Part shown: positions 30,894-45,800 of the stretch, piece by piece
Numbering within the stretch: position 1 is the stretch's first letter
How the letters are laid out: every line of letters begins with the position of its first letter
Assembly (NCBI RefSeq): GCF_019578655.1
Contig: NC_063258.1
Coordinates: 434,001-498,000 of the forward strand
Reading direction: 5' to 3'
Length of the DNA: 64,000 nucleotides
From: Ricinus communis
Taxonomy: Eukaryota; Streptophyta; Magnoliopsida; Malpighiales; Euphorbiaceae
Program-made: the position numbers and the translations under genes
Notes under the pieces: model-generated
Databases searched by the model: none
What the model was told of the DNA's origin: nothing
The model's input: the letters and a program-made list of their open reading frames with translations, nothing else

Positions 30894-33800
30894 ATGCACA
30901 AATAATTTATATATATTTTACTTTAAATAGTCTTTTTGATTATTTGAATATAATTAACTTCAAATTCAAACTATAGATAATGAAACTAATTACATTGATT
31001 ACATTATAAATATATAATAATGAAATTAATCTGAAATTTTTGAATTCCATTTAATTTGCGATATCTTACGAATAATATTTCTAGTTCAATATATGGCATT
31101 GGCTTTAAATAATATGAAAGGAATAAGATTGAATTATGTTTTATGTCAACTAATTTGCTTAAAATATGATAATATATATCATTTGTTTGGTATTAGATAT
31201 TCTAATTTGGATTAATTATTAAATAAATCCAAACCTTTTCGCATTTTCTCAATTTTACCAAACCCCTTAATTTTGACAATTTTATCCTAATTAGAAAACT
31301 TAATTTTAATTATAACCAATAAGATTAAATTGAGAATTTGAGTTGTATATATGGTTGACATGTCTGCCAACTAGGAAAAGTAAAGAGTATTTTGAATAAT
31401 ACTATTGCTTGCGTGGTATGTAACATAAACCCTTCTTATGAAGCTTCGAGCTACTGCAATTCTCCCTCAATTCGTGATATCCTTAGAAATACTTTTCTTC
31501 CTCCAAAAAATTAGAGTTTTAAATTGATAATAAAAAAAAAAGATAAATTTTAAATTATATTATCTTTTTTATTACTTTTCATATCATAAATAATATAAAT
31601 AATTAAAAAAGTTATTCTTTTCCTAGGTGGTAGACACGTCTAAATACAAACTAATTTATTAATTTAACTCAACTAGATACAATTGAAATTAATTTTCTAA
31701 ATTAAAATAACATTATCAAAATCAAAAAGTTTAGATAAATATGAAAAAATGCAAAAATATTTGGATTTATTTGATTTTTTAGCCTTCTAATTGTGTGTCA
31801 ACGACGAACTACAGATTTTGTTTTCCTTATATAGTTTTTTAATTTTTTGCAAAAGTTTTGATTTCAATTATCAAACAGGGATTAGGAAGGACAGAGTGTC
31901 AGCAACCGGGTTTCTATAAATTTATTGTACTTCTTTAGAGGGTAGAGAATAGACAACTAATCATGTGCATAAGACCTAACTGTCCTTCATAATATAGGAT
32001 GCTTTAATTTGAAGATGAGGATAATGTGGTCTTTTGGCTTCAAATCTCCATCCCATCCCATTTCTCAAAACGCGCGTGAATTTAGAAAAATTAAAATTTA
32101 AAAGAAATTAAATTTAAATATAATATTTGACTTCATACTTAATTTTTTTAATTTTTTTAATGATATTAAAATTCTATCAATATTAATAAAACTAACTATT
32201 ATCCTTCCATATTAATTTAAGTACTAAATTAGTAATTTAAAATTTTAATTTAATTCTTAAATTTATTATCAAATATCAAATCTATTTAAAATTAATTTTA
32301 TTATCAAATTAAAATAAAATTTTATTGCTAGTAAAAATTATTTAATTAAATAATAAATTTAATATTCTATAGTTATTTATATCTTTTATTTTTTAGCATA
32401 ATTTAATCTAAAAATTTTATATATATTAAAAATACATATTATTTATTTAATATTATTAAATTACTATGTAGTTTAAATTAAAATATTTAAACTAAAACTA
32501 AACGAACCATTATCATGCACTTTATGAAACATAAGAGGGAAAAAAATAAAAAAAGATGATAATATTGGATAAATGGTTATATTAGTACTAAAATTTTAAT
32601 TTATATTTCTAATATTTTAATTTTTTTTTTGTATCAAAACACAACCACGAAAAGCTCAAGTTTAAGGAAAGAAGTTGTTAAAGATTTCAAGATGAAAATA
32701 GTGACCATACCCATGGGAGCACGATTCTGAAAATCAAGACTTCTAAGGCAAAAGCTATTGAAGATTTATCATAATCGTGAATTCATGAAGGGTTGTGATC
32801 ATTGCAAATCGCAAATGGTTACATTTGAAGCAACCAATGTTTCTATGCCATGTCAAATAATCGTTGGAGAATTTTTAAGATTGGCAACCGTGAAGCAAGA
32901 AGTGTGATGACTATTTGCACTATGACAGTGCATTTAATGCACTATCTTAAAGCAAAAGATTGTGTGTTTTGGGGAATATACTTATAACAGCTCTTTAAAG
33001 TTTGTATGCTATAAAAACAATATCTAAAGGCCTTAAATGGTTTATCAACAACCTCCAAAAGCCTACACTTATTGTGCATTAATTTTCCTTCTTCTTACAA
33101 TTAATTTTACATCTTTGGTTCTTGTAAGAGTTTGAATGCTCTTTACATTGGTGACTAAGTAAATGTCTTTATGCAGTTTTAAAAATATTTAGATGTCTAT
33201 CTAGATAATTCTTATATGAGTTGGATAATAGACGTCTGATGAGTAAAGATGTCAATATCATATTTCAATTTCAATGTACAAATTGACTTTATTAATGGTC
33301 AGAGATCAAGCCTTACAAGGTTCTAATAATTAGACACCTTACACAGTCTGAGATATCCCCTCTCTGATTGACTATAAAAGTTATTAGGCTTTTATCAACC
33401 TCTCACTTACTTCATTAAGTGCAAATAAATCTCTCACAGACTTTTCAAAGAGGCTGTGTCACCAATACAAACAACACGCTTTTACTTTAAGTGCTTGGAT
33501 CAAATGCAAATGCAATTCAAGAAAAATTAATTTTGGAAAGCAATAAATGTAACTACTCAAAAATAAAAAAGAAGATGAAGAATGATAATTGCAACTTTTG
33601 ACTTTTTAGAGTTTTGGAGAGTAAATGCTATCCTTTCCTTATTTATTTAGTAAGGTGAAGCTTGTATTTATAAGCATTAAAAAAAAATAGTTGTTAGAGA
33701 AAAAGATATCTAAGAGACACTTGAACCTATTTAGAGATAGTTGACTCTTAGACATCTAATCTCCATATCTGCTCGGTTGCTTCAAGTAAGGTAGATGTCT

Positions 33801-35500
33801 GCTTGAGAAATCTACTCATAGTCATCTAATCAGATTTCTTTCGTACCTGCATTGTTAGATATTTGTATATACAATATCAATTATCATCAAAACTTAGGTT
33901 ATTAACTTCTTGAGACTAACATGCGGTGAGGGTTTATCTTTTTGCTCTATCTTTACTAGATAGAATAGACTGGAATAGAGAGAGATCAATAAGTGAGAAC
34001 AGAAGCAAATAATGTTTAGAGACAGGTGTATAAGTAGTGACAGGCCTTAGAAAAGTATGACCATTTCGTTAACAAGTCTTACTTCAAACTTGTCAAGCTA
34101 GATCATAATGGGGCTTTCCCTTGAACATTTTGATCAGACGACAACAGATCTTGCTACTGACATCATCCGACTAATACAATAATAACTTTTATCATAATAT
34201 TTATTTAATGATAATTTAAATAATAAAATAATGGCATCATTATACGGTTACATGAATAATATTATAGTAGTATTTGATATTACTAAAACTAAAAAGTCAT
34301 ATTATTTTAATTTAATTGAATTTTAAATATTTTAAATATTTAAACTCATAGATTAATTTATCAAAATTAAAAAAATCATGATAAAAATTACAAAGAAAAT
34401 ACTAAGTTTCATGCTTTTTCTTTAATTAGGCAAATATAAAATTCATGACGTGGCATTCATATGGAGCAACACAGCTAACTAAAGTAAAATATTGTTGAAT
34501 TTTTAAATCAGTATTTTATATTATATATTACAAACATTGTGAAGTTCTAGCATGATATTACTAAAACTAAAGAGGCTAAAATTAGATATTTATTTTTGCA
34601 ATTAACCCAACATGATAAATAAGACTTAAGTGATGGCATGCCATATAAAGTAATTGGTTAATTAATCGTTACCAAAACATGTAATATCATTACTAATTAC
34701 TTGGATATGGAATTAGGCATGTCTAAAACACCGAAACCTCTTTAACCACCACATCGTACCAGACTTACACGCATCTCTCTAGCAGGTACTTTCCCGCAAG
34801 AGTCCTGGACCAAAGGAAATGCCCTTCTGTATGTGCCTCAATTTATCACTATTTGCCTGATGCTTTTGGTAAGATTCTTATTGTAAGTAACCAAACATGT
34901 GAATACTGAAGGTCTTTTGATTTTTGAGTTCCATGTTAATTTTGCATCTTTCTCATACTAATTGGACAGGTCTCAAGGAGTCAATTTATCTCTTGAGCTC
35001 CCCATCACTTGTAAATAAGATTGAGAAAGCTCAACTTATCACATACTGGCCTTATTTCTCAAGAAGTAGCTTCCATCCAGTCTCTTATTTTGGAACTCAG
35101 ACAGGAAGCTATCTGAAACTTTGAATTTAACTGCTTTGTAAGCAATGTTGTTAAGAATGTTACACATTAATAGAAACACTAGCCAGCCATGTAAGAAATT
35201 AGGCAGGAGAAAACTAGAATTAAGAACTTGAAAATTGTGTAACAAGGTTACATTACATTGCTCTTCACAGAACAAGAAGTTGGTAAAACACAAGCCTTTT
35301 TTCCTGCAGTCGAAATATAGAAAAGAAAGGAAAAAAAAAAGAAGGAAAACAGATTAGGAGAGAACTATAGCATAGACATTTCCTCCCTGTCTAGAAAGCT
35401 TTATAATATTTAGGCCTTCTTTGCTTTCTTGATTTGGGGTTTGGGATCATGTCCGGACTGCAACACTTATCTTTCTCAAGCAAATGTGATTGTGTGCGTT
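30894..35500. other. AT-rich intergenic spacer
   Basis: About 4.6 kb with no supported gene. The stretch 32640-33500 is less AT-rich and may be a decayed element, but no coding motif or clear terminal repeat was found. The last few hundred bases are the likely 3' UTR of the H+-ATPase gene. Confidence 0.55.
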
Positions 35501-38500
35501 TTACACTGTATAATGCTGCTGAATTGTATCAATGTCCAAGCCCTTAAGCTTAACCACTGATTCAACATGTCCCTTTAGGGTGTGAAGCTCCCGAAGCCTA
35601 ATTTTAAAGAAGAAAGATGAAGAAAAAGTTTCAGCCTACTGATTATTGATGGAAGGAAAAGTAAAAAAAAAAAAAAAAAAGAAAAAAGAAAAATCAGTAT
35701 ATGAGCATAGGTTGAAAGAATAGTGACATACCTTGCAACCTCGGCTCGTCTCTTGGCCTGCTCAGCGATCTCAGACAACTCTCTGTAGCTGCTCTTTTCG
35801 TTGAAGATACTGGCAGTTTCTGGTGGTTGAAGTCCATGCAAGGTCCTTTGAGCAAGAGCCCATTGAGCTTCTCTTTCCTCTTTACCATAATCTTTCTTGG
35901 TGGTGAATGCAGTCTGTTACACAAGGAAATTTGTAAATCAGGGTTAAGTTTTGATCTCTAGGTCCAATAATTCAAGTTCCTTAGGAAGTTAAAGACATAC
36001 TTTGTTCTCTAGCAAGTTGAGCCAAGCCTTTCCACTGAGGATGTAACGAATGGCGAACTTCAGCAAGTCGAGTGGGATATAGAAAACAATACTGTAAAGC
36101 CAGATAACACCAGCCCATCCCCAGCCAATTCCCTTGATGTGTGCAAAGCCCCAGTTAGCATATACGGCAATCAAAGTTGCAACCTGTAAACCAATCAGAT
36201 TTTGTTAGCTGCTTAGAGAATGAAGCCTGTTGCTCATCATCAGAGCAAGCGAGAATAGATGTGGCAGTATGTTTTGTCATTAATAGTAGAGAGATTAAGA
36301 AGACAAGCTGCACAGAACATTTCATACCAGTTGTGCAATGATGAAAGCAGTCACCAGTAGCAGGCCAGGACGTTCAAAATAAGACCAGCTGCGAGACCGA
36401 GTAACAAAAATGAGAGCCTGGCTCACGATACTGACTTGAAGGTATAAAGCACCCATCAATTCAGGGTCACTTCTACGTATAGATCTTACACCAAATTTGT
36501 CCTGCATATGTGAAAAGCAGAAAACAAAATTGGATATCAGTCAAAGCAAACTTTAAATCATGCACTCTGTGGTTGGCAAAGAAGAATGTAGCGACTCTTA
36601 CAGAAAAGAAGTCGGTATCATGCATGGCCCAGAAGAATATAACAGTCATCAGTGCCAAGTAGCCGCCAAGCACAATTCCAGTGGCAAAAATCTCTTTTAA
36701 TTTCCAGCTATCAGGCAAGGGTGATGGCTTTACTCTATCCTTTGAGATTGTCATAATTGTTCCTGAGATACATGATTTTGCATCAGGTTAATGCCCAAAT
36801 AATATGCATTAATCTTGAGAGCAACTAGAGACTGCTAAGAACGTATATGTATGAAGGAACTGAAACTCACCGTCATTTAGGATAGCAATAATCAAAACCA
36901 TGAAAGGAGAGAAGTCATACTGCCATATCAGAGCAATAAGCATGAAACCAAACTGCAAAATTTGAGTTAGCACCAAATTAGATAGATGTAACACTCAAAC
37001 ATGCAAACATTGAATTGTATGATATCGCCACCTACATACCACAATACGGATTGTGATGGAAACAGCATAAATCTGCATAACGTAAAAACATTGAAGTTAC
37101 TAACTGCTACCACCTAAGGGGAAAATAATAAAAATAAAAGTGGGTGCTTGGTGAACAAGATAAGAAGAAGGAATCTAACAGTATAATTCTTCATTCTTTG
37201 GAAAATAGCTCTGCTAGTCAGGACGGCACTGATAATAACACTCAATCCAGGTTCTGTTAGAACAATGTCAGAAGCACCTCGTGCAGCATCTGTAGCATCA
37301 GCAACAGCAATACCGATATCTGCCTTCTTCAAAGCAGGAGCATCATTAACACCATCGCCAGTCATTCCAACAATGTGCTTTCTTTCTTGCAGCTTCTTCA
37401 CGATTTCATATTTGTGCTCTGCAGAAGAAAAAAGAATGATGAATAGGCGTTTAAAGGCACAGGTCATACAAATGAATCAAGCAATAACAGAATTGCCTTC
37501 TCTTATTCATAATAGCCAGCATAACGAGATCACCCACCTGGAAACACGCCGGCAAAACCATCAGCCTTCTCAATCAACTCTTCTACAGGAAGAGCAGCAA
37601 TGCTTGCATCCTTGTCCTGACCAAGCAATGTAGCAGATGGGTACATGTTGGTTCCCATACCAAGTCTTCTCCCAGTCTCCTTTGCAATAGCAAGTTGATC
37701 ACCTAAACATTAGCATAGTTATACAGTTAGAAAAAACTTGAGGAAGGGCTTCGTGGAAGGCAATAACAAGTGCATTTTCCCCAAGAAGTTGTAGATGAAA
37801 AAATGAACTATATACCAGTAATCATCTTGACATTGACACCAAGGTTAAGAGCCCTGCGGATTGTTTCTGCACTGTCATGCCTGGGAGGATCAAAGAGGTT
37901 CAACAAGCCGACAAACTCCCATGGACTACCTGGACTGTCTTTGTTTTTCTCAGGAACTTGCTGCAGGAATTAACAAAATAACAAAAATAAGAGGCTATTT
38001 TCAAAGAAATTAGAAAACATATTAGAATAATTCATATCTCAAGTTCACAGATGAAACCTGTCTAGCCACAGCCAATGATCGTAGCCCACGTTCAGCAAAT
38101 TTATCTATAACTGAATGAACTTTCCTCTTCAGATCTTCCCTGGAATTGCACAAGCTCAAGATCTGTTCACAGAAACAGATAAACAAAGTCAAATAACCTT
38201 TCAAGTGATGCAGATGTTGGACCAAATTAGGTGAAGAAATATGAGAGCAAAGATTTACCTGCTCAGGAGCACCTTTACTGGCACGGTGCCAGTTGCCATC
38301 AGCATCGATATAAGTCAAAGCAGTCCTCTTGTCCACAGGGTTGAATGGCAAGAAGTGCACCTCTCTTATACCAGCTCTTGCCTGCGTATATAGGAATGAA
38401 TTTTAAGTTAACTGTGTTGTTTACCACTTTCTTTCTTAGAGTGCTCAAGGCAGAATAATTCACCTCTTTAGGATCAGCTAGCATTCCAACCATGGCAGCA

Positions 38501-41500
38501 TCAATAGCATCCTGATTCTCAACTCTAGAGGCCCTTGCAGCAAGCAGTATCACGTGATCTTTTTCAACACCCTTTGCAAAGACCTCAATCAAGGCTTTGT
38601 CAATACTCAGCTTGTTGAGGGTAAGGGTGCCAGTTTTGTCACTGCAAAGGACATCCATACCTGCCATTTCTTCAATGGCAGTCATACGCTTAGTGATGGC
38701 CCCTTGTTGAGACAACTTGTGAGACCCAATGGCCATTGTCACAGACAAGACTGTTGGCATAGCAATTGGGATACCACCAATCAAAAGAACCAAGAGATTG
38801 TTAATTCCATCCCTGTACTTGCGGTGCTGAATAGGGTACATGACTATGATTTCAACCAACATTCCAATTGCTATAGAACAAATACAGAAGTTCCCGATAG
38901 CAGTGAGCACTTTCTGGAAGTGCCCAACATTGTTGGTGCTGTCCACAAGATGTGCAGCCTTTCCGAAGAAGGTGTGAACACCAGTGGCTATAACGACAGC
39001 CTCAATTTCTCCTTGTTTGCAAGTGGAACCAGAGAAAACTTCATCACCAGGATTCTTGGTCACTGGCAGTGATTCTCCAGTGAGGGCAGATTGATCAATC
39101 TTTAACGGATCACCCTCAAGAAGACGAGCATCAGCAGGAACAATATCTCCCAATTTGATACTAATGATATCTCCTGGAACCAGGATTGCAGCTTCCTGCT
39201 CAGTCCATTTGCCATCTCTAAGCACCTATATACATGCACCGAATGAAACTTGTATTTGTAAGTGCCAATTGCATGTTAATCTATGCAATAGCTCCAGACC
39301 ATTAAAGTTTTACACATTCAAGTACTAATGTGAAAGAAAAGATTACACAAGGATACGAAGAACAGGACGCGTGTTTGTCAACTTACAAATCAAAAATAGA
39401 AGAGTAGCTTCCCAATTGATGCATAGTTCTTTAACTAATTACCTTTGTTTTAGGAGCCAGACCAGCCATAAGGGCAGCAGCAGCATTGCCAGCATTGTTC
39501 TCTTCAATGAAACTGATAGTAGAGTTGATCACCAGCAAGCAAATAATACCAATAAAGTCTTGCCAATCCGGGGGCTCTCCATCACCATTCGCCAACGCAA
39601 TTGCCATAATAGCTGCAGCTTCCATGACCCATGATAGTGGGTTCCACATGAACCCCAAAAACTTGAGAATTTTGCTTTCCTGTGAATTACAAACATAGAA
39701 CATTGGTCCATAAAAGAATTGATTACTGTGAGTAATAACATTTCAAGCATTAGCCCATCATATAAGAACCTTTTTCTCTTCTAGCTTGTTGGGTCCAAAG
39801 ATTTGAAGCCGGTTGGTTCCTTCGTCTGAACTTAAACCTTCTCTGGTACATTTCAGTTGCTCAAACACTTCATCAATGGGAATACGTTCCTAAAGATAAA
39901 ACAATGACAAACCGACTATTAGAATTATGTTCATATTCTTTTTCAAGATGTTCTTAGTCCTCGTATACGGTTGGTCAGTTATCCTATCAAAATAAACTTA
40001 GATTTCAACATATCACATATTAAGATCACAGTGGAATCCAAAAGTGCAAGCCATTTCAAGTTGAAGATGTAGCATTCTTCTTTAATCATGGTTACTTTGG
40101 TACATAATTAAAAGGCATGTTTCATGGTCATAACATGCTAATGATTATTTAGATAGTACTATCTTGATTTTAAATATAACAATACAGCTAAGTGATATTA
40201 CTTGGCAATACAGCAAAGGAAGGGCCGTTAACAAAGAAAGTTTAAAATATATATCTTTTAATTTAATAACTTTTTATTTTTATTTTTTTAATTGCTGTTA
40301 TTAAATCTATTTTTAGAAAAAGCATTACATGGGCTTAAGTCATTACAATAAATAGAATTATATAATTAATACAATTAAATATTAACACAAAGCAAACCCT
40401 ACAAATAAGTAATTATTTATTCGGTGATTACAATTACAACCGTCAATATGTAATTTCACCTTTTATATGTTTTAACTCTTACTGTATGAATGAAATAAAT
40501 AAATAAATAAAAATAAATATTCTATCTTATTTTGATAATTTATTTTTAATTACCGATTAAAGAATTTAAATTTTTAAGATGAATATCATTAATTTTTATC
40601 TTCTTTTTTAAAATTTTTATTTTCTTTTTAATGGACTATACAATAAGATAATTTCACCTTCAATAGAAAAAAAAAGCGTCCTTACTACTTAAATTAGACT
40701 TTAAACATATTAATATTTTATTTTTACTAAGTGAATTATACTCTATTATACACGTTGTGATAATATTCAGATCAATTAATTACACATATTTTTTTAATAA
40801 TTGACTATTAAACTAATAATTAAAAAAATTAGAGGGGAAAGTATAAAATGATCCGAGCCGACTCGGAGGCTAACTCAGGTAGACGAGTTGTCACAAAATA
40901 GCCAATTGAAGAAAAGCGTTGACTCACACACACACAATGACAAGAAGGAAAAAAAAGAAAGCAAGCTCGTCACATGGGACAGTGCCAGCACTGACCTCCC
41001 ATGTGATTGATGCGTGTAAGCCACGCGCCACAGAAGCTGCCACTAAAAGAAAACCTACCGCTTTTTGGCATGTGGTGCAAATTCCAAGAGAATCAAGGGC
41101 TAAACTTGTCAAATCAAAAATATTATTATAAAAGTAGAAAAAAAAAAGAATAAATGCGTTGGTGCATCCAAGAAATTATAAAATAATTAAATAATCGGAC
41201 AGTGTCAGTTCCGTCGAATGTGAGAGTTTATTTTTTTAAGAAAATAAATAATAAAACAAAACGGTTAAAAACAAAAAGCCTATTTCCTTATACACACAGA
41301 AAAAAGGGTTAAAAGTACCACGGAAATGGTACCCTCTTAAGTCACCAACAAAAAGTATAGCACACCCACACACAGGCCACCCTTTCCTTTTTTATTTTTT
41401 ATTTTTTTATTGAAAAATATATAATTATTTTATTTTATCAAGAAAATTTATTTATTTTTGTCTCTCCAAATTAAAAAAAACATGAAAATAAAAATATTAC

Positions 41501-42543
41501 CGCCAATTTATTGGTACGATTCAAATTAAGTCAACTGTGCATTTAATCTTAAATGATCTAATCATTTTCTTTATCATTGGAGGCACCGTCAAGTTCGAGT
41601 GGGGTCAAATCGATATACTCTGTAATTAAATAGAAAATTTATTTATAAATAAAAATACATTAGAATTTATAATGAATTTTGTAATTTTTTATAAATGAAA
41701 ATTGATATTTCTAATATGCTTATAAAGTAAGCAAGTTTTAACCAACAAATTCTTCAAGATGAAAAGATGCCATCCAAATTTTCAAACAATTATTTACGCC
41801 AAAAGGGACAGAGAATCAATTAATATCTGGTCTTACTTTTTTTTGATATTTAAATGCTTAGTGGGGAATAAAAAGAAAATAAAAAGATGAGGAAGAAAAG
41901 ATTTAAAACGATAAAAAAGTGTACCCAACTTATTCTTATCTGTTTTTCTCTCTCTTTCTTTCATTTCCTTACTTTCACATGTGAAGATCCAGTTCTCAGA
42001 ATATTAATTAATAATGGAGAATTAGTTACTGGTCTGTTTGGTTAGAGGAAAAGCAAAAGAAAAAGGTTATTAGGTATAGTAATTAATAATATAATAAAAA
42101 AGAAGAGAGTTTTTTTGCTTTTGAGAATAGGTTTGGTTTTCCTATCTATCAGTAAGAGTTGAAAGAAATGAAAAAGGGTTTATTTGGTTACTTTGGCATG
42201 GTAAAGTGAACTCTCCATTAAAAGGTAAGCAAAAAGAAGAAGATGTTGAAAAGAACGAACCCAACTCACCCACCAAAAAAAGGCAATAATAAAATCAATA
42301 GAAATGGAAAGAAAATTCTCAAATTTTTTTAACTGATCTGAACCTAACCCAGAAACCAATCATGAGATTCAGCCATGACAATCAAAGATCTCATTCTCCT
42401 GATATAGAACAATAACCAAAAACAGAAAAACATGCAAAGAAAGGTACACACAAGAAATAAGAAACCAGAGAAAAAGGAAAAAGAAAAAATACCAGATCGA
42501 CAGTTTCATTCTTGATCTCTTCGAGACTGATAGACTTAGCCAT
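35501..42543 (-). CDS. PMA4: Plasma-membrane H+-ATPase (P3A-type proton pump, PMA4-like), 16 exons
   Basis: Exons, in coding order: 42493-42543, 39770-39889, 39443-39679, 38464-39225, 38259-38381, 38058-38162, 37816-37960, 37538-37702, 37180-37418, 37040-37072, 36871-36952, 36602-36762, 36328-36501, 36001-36183, 35732-35913, 35501-35597. All introns are GT-AG and phases match, giving 2859 nt and 952 residues, the usual length. Landmarks: [17 protein letters not shown] start; TGES in the actuator domain (about 185); CSDKTGTLT with the phosphorylated Asp332; [23 protein letters not shown] hinge; ten-helix membrane plan; C-terminal regulatory region ending QQHYTV, whose penultimate Thr is the 14-3-3 binding site. 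It pumps protons out of the cell and powers secondary transport. The start and C-terminus resemble subfamily II (tobacco PMA4). One small oddity is LLNLFDPP where LLPLFDPP is common. Confidence 0.97.
39890..42492 (-). other. Long first intron of the H+-ATPase gene
   Basis: A 2.6-kb intron separates the 17-codon first exon from the rest, far longer than the other introns (mostly 80-250 bp). It is AT-rich, with (AATA)n at about 40492-40510 and a (CA)n run near 40923-40937. A large 5' intron like this often holds enhancer elements in plant housekeeping genes; that is inference here. Confidence 0.85.
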
Positions 42544-42634
42544 GATCTCTGATTTTGAGTTTTTTGATCAATCACTCAACAAGAACAAAAGCAGAGTGTG
42601 TCAAAAGAAAGTAAGAAAGAAGAAGAAGCAGCAG

Positions 42635-42646
42635 CTAAAGGGCCAT
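42635..42646 (-). promoter_or_regulatory. Short upstream ORF in the H+-ATPase leader
   Basis: ATGGCCCTTTAG is a three-codon upstream ORF about 90 nt before the main start codon. Short upstream ORFs are known in tobacco pma leaders, where they affect translation. It lies inside the predicted 5' UTR if the TATA box at 42783-42790 is used. Confidence 0.45.
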
Positions 42647-42680
42647 TAAATGAGATATTGTCTATCCCAAGAAAAGGCCA

Positions 42681-42700
42681 GAGAGAGAGAGAGAGAGAGA
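42681..42700. repeat. (GA)10 microsatellite in the H+-ATPase 5' UTR
   Basis: Ten GA units on the plus strand, that is (TC)10 in the sense of the transcript. Pyrimidine-rich TC runs in plant 5' UTRs can bind GAGA-type factors and promote expression. Confidence 0.9.
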
Positions 42701-42782
42701 AAGGTGAACGAGACAGTGGCAGTAGCAGAGGAAGAAGAAGAGGAAGAGGAGGCTTCTCTGAAATGGCTAAATGCGTCCCCTT

Positions 42783-42790
42783 TTTATATA
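42783..42790 (-). promoter_or_regulatory. TATA box of the H+-ATPase gene
   Basis: The minus strand reads ACGTATATAAAAAGG. It lies 240 bp upstream of the ATG, so a transcript would start near 42755 and have a leader of about 210 nt. Confidence 0.6.
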
Positions 42791-42899
42791 CGTGGTGTTG
42801 GGGTTGTGTTTGTTTATGTATATTGTCTTTCTTTCTCTCTCTTACCTTCTTTGTAAAGAGACCGCAGTTTAAACCCTTCCTCGGTGGGGCCCTAGATTA

Positions 42900-45800
42900 A
42901 GGCTTTATTTTTATTTTTATTATTTTCTTATCTCTCTCTCTCCTGACCTTGAGGATGATGATCATGATGCCTTGGGAGTCCAAATTTCTTCTCCATTTAC
43001 TTTTTTTGCCCCTTTTCTTTTTTCCTGCCCTTCAATATGGGGCCATATCACCTACAAGTTTTATATAATATACTTTACTAACTTCCCTTTTATGTCAAGA
43101 TTTTGACCATTCTTTTTTCTTTTTTTTTTCTTTTAATTTGACACTAAAATTCTTTTTTTTTTTTCAAAATTCATTTAATTAATCAACTGCACCTAATTTT
43201 CCTATGTTTTGGATTTTTATATCATATAATTTATTTTATATATATATTTTATAATTCACCGCTTTATAAAATTAATGTAAATGTTTCATATCGGTTTTTT
43301 ATGTTCAAATTTTTAAATATTATAGTATATTTAAATAAATTTTCTTTTAAATAGATAAAAGTATTCAAAAAGCGTAATATAATTCACGATTCTATTATAA
43401 CAAATGCAGATTTTTTTATTATGATAAATTAAAAATTAATTTAAAATTGAGCAACCTTTTCAAATGATTTTTAGGCCAAGTAAAAAGCATGGCATTTTGG
43501 CATGTATCTTGATTATCCAATATTTTTCAATCAAATGAACTTGGTGTGCTCCATGGGATCTCACTTTGATGATCTTTCTTTTTAAAAGTTAATTGGAACT
43601 CAACTATTAGGGCAAACAAACGATGGAACATTTTGTTTTTGATTTTCTTTTTTTAAACTTATTTTTTGGCTTGAAGCCCTAGCGGCAGCTTGAGATGTTA
43701 ATTTACAATTGTTTAAATTGGTTTTCTTCGCCAAGTTCTTCTACTCATTTGGTTGTATTATGACTTGCAAGGTAGAGAGCAATTTTCTGTTTTCTTATGG
43801 TTTGTTTTTCTTAGTTTCACTTTTCTTAGAAGGATGGGATTATCTTGTAGTGTTTTATTCCATACATATATAGTTAAATTACTTGATAAAACATTCAGCA
43901 CTGGTAAAATAATATTTTAAGAATATTAACACAGTCATACTCAAAGTTTATATTCGAAAACTCAGTTAAATTAGAAAAAGTCATTATCATTTCATCTATA
44001 TATTTATAAATTTTATTTATATATATTTTAAAAAAGAGTTAGAGAGTTTGGATGAAAATGAGTGCTATGAAAGTATTAGTCTACCTTGCAGGAGTGGGTG
44101 GGATCTTATTAACTAGATCGTATTTAAAAGAAAAATCGACTAAATTAGTATAATTTTTTATTATTTTTAAACAAAAATCAAAGAAAAAAATAAGAAATTA
44201 TTCATCAATTCACTAGATATTGATTGATTAATCACTAATTCATTTATTAACTCAAAAAAAAAAGGATTTTGGTTAATCGATTATTTTGATTTGATGAAGA
44301 AAGTTTTATAAAAATTATATAAAAAAAATCATATATCGGATAATTATATAAAAACTTAAAACTATGAAAACATCAACTCAAGAATATGAAAAAAAAAATC
44401 ACAAAATTAGATGGAGAATATAAAAGTAAAGAATTGTTTGCTATTTTATGATATTGATATTCATTAAATGTACAGAAAAATGAAGGCATAACATGAAGCT
44501 GGACAGGCATATCAAATAATTACTCACTTTCTAAGTCTAATGAATATGACAGATAGGATCATATTTTTTTGGACTACTTCCCTACCCTAAAGAATAATTA
44601 AAAAAAAAAAAAAAAGATCTACCCTCAAAATATTCAATTAAGATTTTATTTACATTTCTAACTACTTTTTTTAATTATTTTTTCTTGATTTTGTAATTAT
44701 TGATTTAAAATTTTCCATGGAGAGTTATCCCACCACACAATTATCCAACTGCTAAGTTTAAAAATATAATTAGGAAAAAATTTACAGTAATTACATATTC
44801 AAATATTATCAGTCCTTTATCCATACATTGAATGTTATTATTATTTTGATTATATTAAGTTAATAGATATATTTTGATAAAAAATATAATATTTAATATT
44901 TGATTTATAATATTTTAAAAAATAATAGCAAGCTAAATATTTTTAAATATCTTTTTAATATTTTTAAATTTTTATTAGTACAATGATATAAAAATTATCT
45001 TAAGAATATTTATTAATTATTTTTAATATAATATAAATTAATACTATCAATATAATCTATATTACTATTTTTAAGATTAAAAATATTATATAATAAAAAA
45101 TTAATTTATTATTGAATAACAATAATAGAAATATAATTTAAGATGTTATTTTCTAGAATTATCTAATTTAAAAGTTAATTCAGTAGTTAATATAATATTA
45201 AATATACTTTCTTTTTTATTTATACGAGGCCTAATTGGCTCGTGAGCTACACTGTAGAGGGAAACAAAGGGTTTAAATTTAAGACTTTTACCTCCTAAGA
45301 AATAATCACTCTTGCCAATTGAATTAGGCTTCAAATTTTATATTAAAATATAATTAATATGTTATTTTTTAGGATAGAATAAATATCATTATTTGATTAG
45401 ACAAGTATTTATTAATTAATATAGTATTAAAATATAAAACTAATGCAATTTTTAGTTTTTGTTATGCTTAATTTAATATCTACAAATGTTTAAGATTTTA
45501 TATGATTTTTAATGAGGATTATAATAGAACTATAATCATTCAAAACTCGTCCAGATATAAATGCTAGAATATATAAGAGAATAAAAGTCCAATATAATCA
45601 TTTCAATTTTTTAAAATTCTAAGACAACAACTTAATTAATTGGTAGCTTAGAAGTAAGGTGTTATTGCTTGAGGAGTAAAGGGTCATGATTCAAATATTG
45701 ATTTATATCTGAATAATAATAATACATTCAAAGTTTATAAATGGACAGAAGAAAAATAATGCAATTTAGTATGATAAAATTAATAATAATAATATAACTA

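Noticed and set aside
37265..39698. Plus-strand ORFs within the H+-ATPase gene
   Set aside because: They lie opposite confirmed H+-ATPase exons and follow from codon constraints there.
42029..42205. TTTGGTTAGAGG / TTTGGTTACTTTGG ends that could mark another MITE
   Set aside because: The repeats are in the same orientation, not inverted, so they do not make a MITE.
42598..42900. Plus-strand ORF of 100 codons
   Set aside because: It covers the H+-ATPase 5' UTR and promoter in antisense, over a GA microsatellite.
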